Source of the DNA: an uncultured Eubacteriales bacterium | Lineage (GTDB): Bacteria; Bacillota; Clostridia; Oscillospirales; UMGS1783 | Assembly: GCA_905209135.1 (NCBI GenBank) | Contig: CAJLRT010000001.1 | Coordinates: 1 to 23,009, forward strand | Direction: 5' to 3' | DNA: 23,009 nt | Part shown: positions 15,153-22,029 of the stretch, piece by piece | How the letters are laid out: each line of letters opens with the position of its first letter | Numbering within the stretch: the stretch's first letter is position 1 | Notes under the pieces: generated by a model | What the model saw: the letters and a program-made list of their open reading frames with translations, nothing else | What the model was told of the DNA's origin: nothing | The model's database searches: none | Translations under genes and position numbers: made by a program

Positions 15153-16227
15153 CTTTGGAAACCGTTTGAAAATCACCATATTCGGGCAGTCGCACGCGCC
15201 GTCGGTCGGCTGTGTGATCGAGGGGTTCCCGCCGGGCTTTCAGGCGGATATGGAGGCGCTGGGTCGCTTCCTGGCGCGCCGCGCGCCGGGCCGGTCGGCC
15301 CTTGCGACGGGCAGGCGGGAGGCCGACGCGCCCCGGGTTATGGCCGGGCTTGCGGACGGGAAAACCTGCGGCGCGCCGCTTGTGCTCCTGTTTGAAAACG
15401 CCGATGTGCACAGCGCGGACTACAGCGAGCTCAAAAACGTGCCCCGGCCCGGCCACTGCGACTATCCGGCACATGTCAAGTACCGCGGCTGGCACGACGT
15501 GCGCGGCGGCGGTGCGTTTTCCGGCAGGCTGACCCTGCCCCTGAGCGCGGCGGGCGGCCTGTGCCTGCAATGGCTCGAAAAAAAGGGGATTGCCGTCGGC
15601 GCGCACATCGCCTCGGTCGGCGCCGTTGCGGATACGCCCTACCCCGAGCTTCCCGCGCCCGAACTGCTCTCCGCCGCGGCGGCAAAGCCCTTTCCCGTGC
15701 TTAACGACGAACGGGGCGCGGCCATGCAGGCGCTGATCCTGGAGGCAAAAGCGGCGGGGGATTCGGTCGGCGGCGTCGTGGAATGCGCCGTGACGGGCCT
15801 GCCGCCCGGGCTTGGCGATCCCATGTTCGGCGGCGTGGAGAACCGTTTGAGCGCGGCGCTGTTCGCCATACCGGCCGTCAAGGGCGTCGAGTTCGGCGCG
15901 GGTTTCCAGGCCGCGCGCATGCGCGGCTCGGAGAACAACGACGCCTACTTTGCCGAAGCCGGCGCCGTGCGCACCCATACCAACCGCCACGGCGGTATTC
16001 TCGGCGGGCTGACCACCGGCATGCCGCTTCTGCTCCGGGCCGCGTTCAAGCCCACGCCGTCCATCGCCCGGCCGCAGCAGTCCGTGCGGCTGGACACGCT
16101 GGAGCCCGCCCGCCTTGCGGTGCAGGGCCGGCACGACCCCTGCATAGTTCCGCGCGCCGTCCCCGTCGTAGAGGCGGCGGCCGCGCTTGTGATGATGGAT
16201 TTACTTCTGGAAGAGGGAGAGAGATAA
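15142..16227 (+). CDS. aroC: Chorismate synthase
   Basis: A 361-residue enzyme that eliminates phosphate from EPSP to form chorismate and needs reduced FMN. The N-terminus MSNSFGNRLKITIFGQSHAPSVG matches the family start. RPGHCDYPAHVKYRGWHDVRGGGAFSGRLT is the classical central signature, and HGGILGGLTTGMPLLLRAAFKPTPSI the C-terminal one with the FMN-contacting region. The ATG lies inside the 3' end of aroA (11-nt overlap) with GGGAGG about 8 nt upstream. No flavin reductase is encoded alongside, so FMNH2 must come from a general reductase. Confidence 0.97.
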   Translation: MSNSFGNRLKITIFGQSHAPSVGCVIEGFPPGFQADMEALGRFLARRAPGRSALATGRREADAPRVMAGLADGKTCGAPLVLLFENADVHSADYSELKNVPRPGHCDYPAHVKYRGWHDVRGGGAFSGRLTLPLSAAGGLCLQWLEKKGIAVGAHIASVGAVADTPYPELPAPELLSAAAAKPFPVLNDERGAAMQALILEAKAAGDSVGGVVECAVTGLPPGLGDPMFGGVENRLSAALFAIPAVKGVEFGAGFQAARMRGSENNDAYFAEAGAVRTHTNRHGGILGGLTTGMPLLLRAAFKPTPSIARPQQSVRLDTLEPARLAVQGRHDPCIVPRAVPVVEAAAALVMMDLLLEEGER

Positions 16228-16229
16228 CC

Positions 16230-17369
16230 ATGGATATAAACGAACTCCGCGCAAATATCAACCGGACGGACGACGAGCTGAAAGCGCTGTTTGAGCGGCG
16301 CATGGAGACCTCTGCGGACATCGCCCGCTATAAGAGCGAGCACGATATGCCCGTGCTGGACCGCAGCCGGGAACGCGCGATCATCGACCGCGTCACCCAC
16401 GGCCAGTCGGAGGAGATGGCGGGCTATACGCGCGTGCTGTACAATACGCTGTTCGACCTCAGCCGCTCCTATCAGAGCCGCCGCATGCTCTACCCGTCGC
16501 GCCTGCCGGAGGAAATCGAGGCGTCGCTCGCCGCCACGCCGAAGACCTTTCCCGCCCGCGCAACCGTCGCCTGCCAGGGCACGGAGGGGGCATATTCCCA
16601 GGTCGCCTGCGACAAGCTCTTCAGCCAGCCGAGCATTCTGTATATGGGCACGTTCCGCAGCGTCATCCAGGCTGTGGACAAAAAACTGTGCCGCTACGGA
16701 ATCCTCCCCATAGAAAACAGCACCTACGGCTCGGTAAATGAAGTTTATGACTTGATGAAACGCCATAAATTTTATATAATAAAAAGTATCAAGCTGCAAA
16801 TCCACCACTGCCTCGCCGCACGGCGCGCCGTGCCTTTGGAAAACATCCGGGAAATCTACTCGCACGAACAGGCCATCGGCCAGTGCAGCGAGTTTCTGGA
16901 GAGCCTGCCGAATGTGAAAGTGCATATCTGCGAGAATACGGCCATCGCCGCAAAGCTCGTGTCCGCCTCCGGCCGGGACGACGTGGCCGCCATCTGCTCG
17001 GGCGGCTGCGCCGAGCTGTACGGCATGCATATCGTGTCCGACAGCGTGCAGAACAGCGAGCACAACTTCACGCGGTTCATCTGCATTTCCAGGGACCTGG
17101 AAATCTACCCCGGAGCGGACCGGATCAGCCTTATGTTCAATATATCGCACCGGCCCGGCTCCCTGTACCGCACCATCTCCAAGTTCGCCGCGCTCGGCCT
17201 GAACCTGGTAAAAATCGAAAGCCGGCCCATTCCCGGGCGCGACTTTGAGTTCATGTTCTATATCGACCTGGAAGCCTCGGTCTACGACAGCGCGGTTTTA
17301 AATCTGCTCGCCGAGCTGGACGCGGACCCGGAGCCGTTCGTGTTCCTGGGCGCGTACTCCGAGTGCTGA
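16230..17369 (+). CDS. pheA: Bifunctional chorismate mutase/prephenate dehydratase (P-protein)
   Basis: A 379-residue three-domain protein. Residues 1 to about 85 are an AroQ-type chorismate mutase (MDINELRANINRTDDELKALFERRM...IARYK). About 110-290 are the prephenate dehydratase, opening with ACQGTEGAYSQVA, with GILPIENSTYGSVNEVYDL in the middle and the catalytic NFTRF (T281-F283). About 295-379 are an ACT domain with LYRTISKFAALGLNLVKIESRP; the ESRP (330-333) is the Phe-binding motif that mediates feedback inhibition in this family. The ATG is 2 nt after the aroC stop. It is the only chorismate mutase visible, so it also feeds TyrA with prephenate. Confidence 0.97.
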   Translation: MDINELRANINRTDDELKALFERRMETSADIARYKSEHDMPVLDRSRERAIIDRVTHGQSEEMAGYTRVLYNTLFDLSRSYQSRRMLYPSRLPEEIEASLAATPKTFPARATVACQGTEGAYSQVACDKLFSQPSILYMGTFRSVIQAVDKKLCRYGILPIENSTYGSVNEVYDLMKRHKFYIIKSIKLQIHHCLAARRAVPLENIREIYSHEQAIGQCSEFLESLPNVKVHICENTAIAAKLVSASGRDDVAAICSGGCAELYGMHIVSDSVQNSEHNFTRFICISRDLEIYPGADRISLMFNISHRPGSLYRTISKFAALGLNLVKIESRPIPGRDFEFMFYIDLEASVYDSAVLNLLAELDADPEPFVFLGAYSEC

Positions 17370-17379
17370 GGTCGGGCCG

Positions 17380-18618
17380 ATGGAGTACGGACTGATCGGG
17401 GCGAAGCTGGGCCACAGCTTTTCCCGGCGCATTCACGAATCCATGTGGTGCGATGATTATGCGCTTTTGGAGCTGGACGAAGCGCAGGCGCAGGCGTTTT
17501 TCCGCCGCCGCGCATTCAGGGGCGTAAACGTAACCATTCCCTATAAGCGGCTGGCCGCGTCCATGTGCGACCGGCTCGACCCCGTCGCCGCGCGCATCGG
17601 CGGCGTCAACACCGTCGTCCGCGAGCGGGACGGCAGCCTGACAGGCTACAACACCGACTATTTCGGCCTGCGCGCCGCCATGGAGCGGGCGGGGCTCCCG
17701 GCCGCAGGCCGCAAAGCGCTCGTGCTCGGCTCGGGCGGCACGTCGGCCACGGCCCGCGCCGCGCTTGCGGATATGGGCGCGCGCGCGGTCGTCACCGTCT
17801 CCCGGCGCGGACCGGTCCGCTACGGGGACCTGGCGCGGCACGCCGACGCGGAGCTGATCGTCAATACCACGCCCGTCGGCATGTATCCGGATACGGGGGC
17901 AAGCCCGGCCGACCCCTCCGCATTCCCCGGCCTGCGCGGCGTAATGGACGTGGTCTACAACCCCCTGCGCACCGCGCTTGTGCTGTCCGCGCTCGACCTG
18001 GGCGTTCCCTGTGCAAACGGGCTGTACATGCTCGTCGCGCAGGCTGCGCAGGCCGCGCAGCGGTTCACCGGCGCCGCCGTCGGCGCGGCGCTTGTGGAGC
18101 GGGTGTACCGGGATCTCTGCCGCGATGTTACCAACCTGGTCCTGATCGGGATGCCGGGCTGCGGCAAAACCTCTGTCGGCCGCGCCCTTGCAGATGCGCT
18201 GGGCCGCCGGCTCATCGACACCGACGAAGAGGTGGAGCGCGCCGCCGGCAGGCCGATAGCGGATATTTTTGCCAGGGACGGCGAGTCCGCCTTCCGGCGC
18301 CTGGAAGCGCAGGCGGTGGCGCAGGCGGGCCGGCAAAGCGGCGTCGTCATCGCAACCGGGGGCGGCGCGCCCCTCTCGGCGGAAAACCGTGCCAGCCTGC
18401 GCCAGAACGGGCGTATTTACTATATCGAGCGGGACCTTGCCGCGCTTGCGCGCGAGGGCCGTCCGCTGTCGTCGGGCGCGCAGGCACTGGAGAACATGTA
18501 CGCCGCGCGCCTGCCTGTCTACCGGGCTCTGTGCGACAGGGAAGTGCGCAATACGCGTTCCGCCGCGGCCTGCGCGGCGGAAATAGAGGGGGATTTCTGT
18601 GAAAATACTGGTGATTAA
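17380..18618 (+). CDS. aroE-aroK: Shikimate dehydrogenase-shikimate kinase fusion
   Basis: A 412-residue two-enzyme protein. Residues 1 to about 250 are shikimate dehydrogenase: KLGHSFSRRIHE (substrate Ser residues), FRGVNVTIPYK (catalytic Lys), GGVNTVV, GYNTDYFGL (catalytic Asp), then LVLGSGGTSATARAAL for NADP and VNTTPVGM. Residues about 252-412 are shikimate kinase: Walker A GMPGCGKT (257-264), LIDTDEEVE, GESAFRRLE, VIATGGGAPL, lid REGRPL and the C-terminal R-x-x-x-Y segment. There is no stop, frameshift or long linker between the halves, and both active sites look complete. The start is the ATG at 17380 with a weak GAGG upstream. It overlaps aroQ by 20 nt. The two activities are consecutive in the pathway (dehydroshikimate to shikimate 3-phosphate). 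Confidence 0.95.
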   Translation: MEYGLIGAKLGHSFSRRIHESMWCDDYALLELDEAQAQAFFRRRAFRGVNVTIPYKRLAASMCDRLDPVAARIGGVNTVVRERDGSLTGYNTDYFGLRAAMERAGLPAAGRKALVLGSGGTSATARAALADMGARAVVTVSRRGPVRYGDLARHADAELIVNTTPVGMYPDTGASPADPSAFPGLRGVMDVVYNPLRTALVLSALDLGVPCANGLYMLVAQAAQAAQRFTGAAVGAALVERVYRDLCRDVTNLVLIGMPGCGKTSVGRALADALGRRLIDTDEEVERAAGRPIADIFARDGESAFRRLEAQAVAQAGRQSGVVIATGGGAPLSAENRASLRQNGRIYYIERDLAALAREGRPLSSGAQALENMYAARLPVYRALCDREVRNTRSAAACAAEIEGDFCENTGD

Positions 18619-19036
18619 CGGGCCGAACATCAACATGCTGGGCATACGCGAGCCCGGCATGTACGGCGCGCAGACCTATGCCGAGCTTCTGGCGTATATC
18701 GAGGCGGCGGGCCGGGAGTACGGCGTGCAGACCGAGTGCTTCCAGTCCAACCACGAGGGCGCGATTGTGGACAGAATCCAGGCCGCATACCGGATGTTTG
18801 ACGGAATCGTCATCAATCCCGCGGCCTATACGCACACGAGCGTCGCCATTCTCGACGCGCTCAAGGCGGTCGCCATCCCCGCGGTGGAGGTGCATTTGAC
18901 CGACGTGTCGCAGCGGGAAGAATTCAGAAATATCTCCTATGCCGGCCTGGCCTGCGAGCAGCGCTATATCGGCATGGGCTTTGAAGGATATAAAAAGGCG
19001 ATAGCCTATCTCGCCAAAGCGAAAGAGGAGGAATAG
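18599..19036 (+). CDS. aroQ: 3-dehydroquinate dehydratase, type II
   Basis: A 145-residue type II dehydroquinase that dehydrates 3-dehydroquinate by anti elimination; the family forms dodecamers. ILVINGPNINMLGIREPGMYG carries the catalytic Tyr and its flexible-loop Arg. FQSNHEG, INPAAYTHTSVAI and AVEVHLTDVSQREEFR carry the substrate-binding and catalytic His and Arg residues. The segment after EVH reads LTDVSQ, slightly unlike the common ISNxHA. The start is GTG at 18599, 5 nt after a GAGGGGG site inside the aroK part of the fusion gene. It fills the only step otherwise missing between AroB and AroE. Confidence 0.95.
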   Translation: MKILVINGPNINMLGIREPGMYGAQTYAELLAYIEAAGREYGVQTECFQSNHEGAIVDRIQAAYRMFDGIVINPAAYTHTSVAILDALKAVAIPAVEVHLTDVSQREEFRNISYAGLACEQRYIGMGFEGYKKAIAYLAKAKEEE

Positions 19037-19039
19037 GAA

Positions 19040-20239
19040 TTGGAATACTTTTTTTCAGACAAAATCAGAAATTTAAAACCCTCTGCGATCCGTGAAATCT
19101 TCAAGTACGCGGCGGACCCCGCCGTCGTATCCCTCTCGGCGGGCAACCCCGCGCCGGACGCGTTTCCCAGCAAGGAGATCGCCCGCATCTGCGCCGATAT
19201 CCTGACCAACCGGCCTATCGACGCGCTGCAGTACAGCCTGACGGAGGGCTATCCCGCCCTGCGCGCGCATTTGAAAACGTATATGCGGGAGAAGTACGGC
19301 GTCGGCCGCGACTTTGACGAAGTGCTGATCACCACGGGCGCGCAGCAGGTCATGGAGCTTGCCGCAAAGGTGCTCTGCAATCCGGGCGACGTGATCCTGT
19401 GCGAGGATCCTAGCTTTGTCGGTTCCCTCAACTGCTTCCGCTCCCTCGGCGCGCGCCTTGTCGGCGTGCCCATGCAGCGCGACGGGCTGGATGTGGACGC
19501 GCTCGAGCAGAAGCTGAAAAGCGTGGAAAACGTGCGCGCGCTGTACACCATCCCCAACTTCCAGAACCCGACGGGCGCGACCATGTCGGCCGCAAAGCGC
19601 CGCGCCGTCTATGACCTTGCCCGGAAGTACGATATCCTCATTATAGAGGACAATCCCTACGGCGACCTGCGCTACCGCGGCGAGGACGTGCCCGGCATCA
19701 AGACCCTCGACGAGGACGGGCGCGTCATCTACGTGGGGAGCTTTTCCAAAGTTATCTCGCCGGGCCTGCGCGTGGGCTACACTGTCTGTCCTGACCCCGT
19801 CCTGCGGAAAATGGTGGTCGCCAAGCAGGGGGAGGACGTGCACACCAATATCCTTGCCCAGATGATCTGCCATGCCTATATGACCGAGTACGATTTTGAG
19901 GCGCACCTCGACTTCCTCCGCAGTCTCTACCGCAAAAAGGCGGCGCTGATGGTGGAGCTTGTCGAACAGCACCTCTGCCCGGCCGGAATTACATATCAGG
20001 ACTTTGAAGGCGGCCTGTTCGTGTGGGGCACCCTGCCCGACGGCGTGGATATGCCGGAATTCTGTACGCGTGCGGTGCGGGACCACAAGGTAGCCGTCGT
20101 GCCCGGCAGCGCCTTTTTGCCGGAGGAGGACGGGCGGTCCCAGTCGTTCCGCATGAACTTCTCCACGCCTGCGGACGATGCGCTGCGCGCCGGCCTGCAG
20201 CGGCTGGGCGCGTTTGCAAAGGAATTCATTGGCCGCTGA
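19040..20239 (+). CDS. PLP-dependent aminotransferase, fold type I (predicted aromatic amino acid aminotransferase)
   Basis: A 399-residue class I/II aminotransferase of the MocR/LysN-like subgroup without an N-terminal DNA-binding domain. VSLSAGNPAPDAFP opens the fold, and TTGAQQVMELAAKVLCNPGD, YTIPNFQNPTGATMS and IIEDNPYGDLRYRG bind cofactor and substrate. SFSKVISPGLRVGY carries the PLP Lys (237). The TTG start at 19040 is chosen because AGGAGG ends 8 nt before it, it follows the aroQ stop by 3 nt, and no in-frame ATG is near. Relatives act on 2-aminoadipate, aromatic or branched substrates. Its place at the end of a Phe/Tyr operon supports phenylpyruvate and 4-hydroxyphenylpyruvate as substrates, by inference only. 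Confidence 0.9.
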   Translation: MEYFFSDKIRNLKPSAIREIFKYAADPAVVSLSAGNPAPDAFPSKEIARICADILTNRPIDALQYSLTEGYPALRAHLKTYMREKYGVGRDFDEVLITTGAQQVMELAAKVLCNPGDVILCEDPSFVGSLNCFRSLGARLVGVPMQRDGLDVDALEQKLKSVENVRALYTIPNFQNPTGATMSAAKRRAVYDLARKYDILIIEDNPYGDLRYRGEDVPGIKTLDEDGRVIYVGSFSKVISPGLRVGYTVCPDPVLRKMVVAKQGEDVHTNILAQMICHAYMTEYDFEAHLDFLRSLYRKKAALMVELVEQHLCPAGITYQDFEGGLFVWGTLPDGVDMPEFCTRAVRDHKVAVVPGSAFLPEEDGRSQSFRMNFSTPADDALRAGLQRLGAFAKEFIGR

Positions 20240-20255
20240 GCGCCAGTATACAGCG

Positions 20256-20296
20256 GGAGGGCCGGTACATAAACGTACCGGCCCTCCTTTTATTTT
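20256..20296 (+). terminator. Intrinsic terminator of the aromatic operon
   Basis: Perfect 13-bp stem GGAGGGCCGGTAC/GTACCGGCCCTCC around a 6-nt loop, followed by TTTTATTTT, starting 17 nt after the aminotransferase stop. It closes the operon opened at 10719. Confidence 0.95.
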
Positions 20297-20563
20297 CCAT
20301 ATGCTTTTTGGCCCGTCCTGCAAGCGGGCCGGCCTCCGTCGTCCCCTCGCGTAAACGCCGAGCGCGTCCCGCGCCGGCCCCGGCGGGCAAACACGGCGCG
20401 CAAAACATCCTCCTCCATTCGCCGCCGCGCCGGCCTGCCGTGCCGGCCTCTTTTTCAGGCGGCCCTGCGGCCGCCACAGGCTGTGCGCCGCGGCGGCTTC
20501 CGTAGCCTTGCCCTGCGCGGCCCGCTTCCTCCGGGGTCTGTCTCCCGCCTGTAAAATCCGGGC
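20297..20563. other. Gene-free GC-rich spacer with hairpins
   Basis: No supported gene. Two hairpins are visible: GCCGGC repeated at 20429-20434 and 20442-20447, followed by CTCTTTTT (a weak plus-strand terminator shape), and GGCGGCC-CTGC-GGCCGCC near 20459-20476. The short open frames crossing the stretch have no ribosome binding site or recognisable protein. Confidence 0.45.
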
Positions 20564-20592
20564 AAAACAACAAAGCCCGGCGCGAGCCGGAC
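20564..20592 (-). terminator. Intrinsic terminator of rpsT
   Basis: On the minus strand GTCCGGC-TCGC-GCCGGGC (20592 to 20575) forms a 7-bp stem with one G-U pair, followed by TTTGTTGTTTT. It starts 22 nt after the rpsT stop codon. Confidence 0.8.
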
Positions 20593-20613
20593 TCAGATTG
20601 TATACGGGGTATG

Positions 20614-20880
20614 TTACGCGCTGGCCTTGTTGACCTTGATCGCGAGCTGGGATTTCTTTCTCGAAGCGGTGTTCTTTTTGATAACGCCCTTCGCGGCGGC
20701 CTGGTCGACCATTTTCACGGCCTCGCGGAACGCCGTATCGACAACGGCCTTGTCGTTTTCGGCAATCGCAGCATCGAATTTTTTGATTGTGGTTTTCAGT
20801 TCGCTTTTGACCGCCTTGTTGCGTTCAGCCCTCTTGGCGGACGTGACCACTCTCTTTTTAGCCGATTTGATATTTGGCAA
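20614..20880 (-). CDS. rpsT: 30S ribosomal protein S20
   Basis: An 88-residue basic protein that binds 16S rRNA in the small subunit. MPNIKSAKKRVVTSAKRAERNKAVKS is the typical S20 start; the rest is helical and Lys/Ala-rich, ending KKSQLAIKVNKASA. The start codon is TTG at 20880, 8 nt after AGGAGG, with no ATG available. A UUG start is also known for E. coli rpsT, where it belongs to autoregulation. The gene has its own promoter and terminator and is divergent from gpr, the order also found in Bacillus. Confidence 0.97.
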   Translation of the reverse strand: MPNIKSAKKRVVTSAKRAERNKAVKSELKTTIKKFDAAIAENDKAVVDTAFREAVKMVDQAAAKGVIKKNTASRKKSQLAIKVNKASA

Positions 20881-20917
20881 ACCTTACACCTCCTTTTACA
20901 TCAATCCAGTGCTCTTT

Positions 20918-20947
20918 ATTATACCCTCATATACCTTCAAATGTCAA
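20918..20947 (-). promoter_or_regulatory. Strong promoter of rpsT
   Basis: On the minus strand consensus TTGACA (20942-20947) and consensus TATAAT (20918-20923) are separated by 18 nt. The predicted start is about 30 nt upstream of the TTG start codon. Both hexamers being perfect fits a highly expressed ribosomal protein gene. Confidence 0.88.
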
Positions 20948-21009
20948 GTATTTTTCGTAAAATGAATAAAAAATCCCTGCGTGTCAAAAATACCTGTGAG
21001 GTGATCGAT

Positions 21010-21963
21010 TTGATCAGTATAAGAACGGACCTTGTATATGAGACCATGGAGGCCGCGGCCGAACAGGGCGTGATCGACGGCATCGTCTCGGAGGACGTCC
21101 GGGCCGGCGGCGTAGACGTCAACCGCATCACGGTCAAAACCGAACAGGCCGCGCAGCGGATCGGCCGGAAAACGGGCCGTTACAGCACGGTGTTCTGCCC
21201 CGGCATCCTCGAGGCGGACGGCGAAACCCTGCTGCGGATGATCGACGCGATCGCGGCTGAAATCCGCGCCCTATTGCCCGACGGCGCGGACGCAACGCTG
21301 CTGATCGTGGGCCTGGGCAACACGTCTGTCACACCGGACGCGCTGGGGCCCATGGCCGTGTCCAACGTGGTGGTCACGCGGCATATCAAGGAAAATATGC
21401 TGGATCTTTACCGGGAGTTCCAGCTCGGCGAAGTCGCCGCCATTTCGCCCGGCGTGCTGGGCCAGACCGGCGTGGAGAGCGCGGAGATCATCAAGGGCGT
21501 CGTCGGCAAAATCCAGCCGACCGCCGTCATCGCCATCGACGCGCTCATGTCGCGCAAGATGGCGCGCCTGGCCGCAACGGTGCAGTTGTCCGACACGGGC
21601 ATCACGCCGGGCAGCGGCCTGAACAACAGCCGCAGCGAGATCTCTGCGCAGACGATCGGGGTCCCGGTCATCGCCGTGGGCATGCCGACGGTCATCGACG
21701 CGGCGACGCTCGCCTGCGACGTGGTCGAGCAGACCGAGAACCGGCGCGGCGCGCAGGATCCGCGCGCGGACCGGAGCGACGAGGAACAGGCCCGCTACGA
21801 GCTGATCCGGCAGAGCCTGTCGCCGTATGAGATGAATCTGGTCGTCACGCCAAAGCACGTCGATTCCATCATCCAGAAAGCGGCGCGCCTGCTCGGCTAT
21901 TCCATCAACCGCGCCATGCACCCCAGCCTCACGCTGGAGGATATGGCCAGCTTCCTGTCATAA
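21010..21963 (+). CDS. gpr: Germination protease GPR (spore endopeptidase)
   Basis: A 317-residue aspartic-type protease that degrades small acid-soluble spore proteins at germination. It is made as a zymogen in the forespore. The N-terminus reads ISIRTDLVYET. The core has LLIVGLGNTSVTPDALGP, ISPGVLGQTGVESAEII, VIAIDALMSR, LSDTGITPGSGLNNSR and VPVIAVGMPTVIDA, all characteristic of GPR. The C-terminus is shorter than in Bacillus, whose enzyme has about 370 residues. The start is taken as TTG at 21010 because GAGG ends 8 nt upstream; an in-frame GTG at 21001 overlaps that site. spoIIP follows after 66 nt. Confidence 0.95.
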   Translation: MISIRTDLVYETMEAAAEQGVIDGIVSEDVRAGGVDVNRITVKTEQAAQRIGRKTGRYSTVFCPGILEADGETLLRMIDAIAAEIRALLPDGADATLLIVGLGNTSVTPDALGPMAVSNVVVTRHIKENMLDLYREFQLGEVAAISPGVLGQTGVESAEIIKGVVGKIQPTAVIAIDALMSRKMARLAATVQLSDTGITPGSGLNNSRSEISAQTIGVPVIAVGMPTVIDAATLACDVVEQTENRRGAQDPRADRSDEEQARYELIRQSLSPYEMNLVVTPKHVDSIIQKAARLLGYSINRAMHPSLTLEDMASFLS

Positions 21964-21986
21964 TCCTGCGCCGCCCCGCATACAGA
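21957..21986 (+). promoter_or_regulatory. Candidate sigma-E promoter of spoIIP
   Basis: GTCATAAT (21957-21964) matches the sigma-E -35 consensus at seven of eight positions. After 14 nt CATACAGA (21979-21986) matches the first six positions of the sigma-E -10 element. The -35 overlaps the gpr stop codon. In B. subtilis spoIIP is also known to be expressed in the mother cell from a sigma-E promoter within the gpr-spoIIP region, which supports this reading. Confidence 0.55.
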
Positions 21987-22029
21987 TAGGGATGATACAT
22001 TTCATCTCAGAAGTATTTGGGAGCCGGTT

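Noticed and set aside
20297..20563. Short open frames on both strands between the operon terminator and rpsT
   Set aside because: They lack ribosome binding sites, carry low-complexity Arg/Ala/Gly/Pro translations and cross two terminators. Chance frames in GC-rich spacer DNA explain them.
20963..20992. TGAATA followed after 17 nt by AAAAATA as a forespore sigma-G/F promoter for gpr
   Set aside because: The -35 matches but the -10 matches poorly, and transcription would start at about the position of the GAGG ribosome binding site, leaving no room for it. gpr should have a forespore promoter, but I could not place one convincingly.
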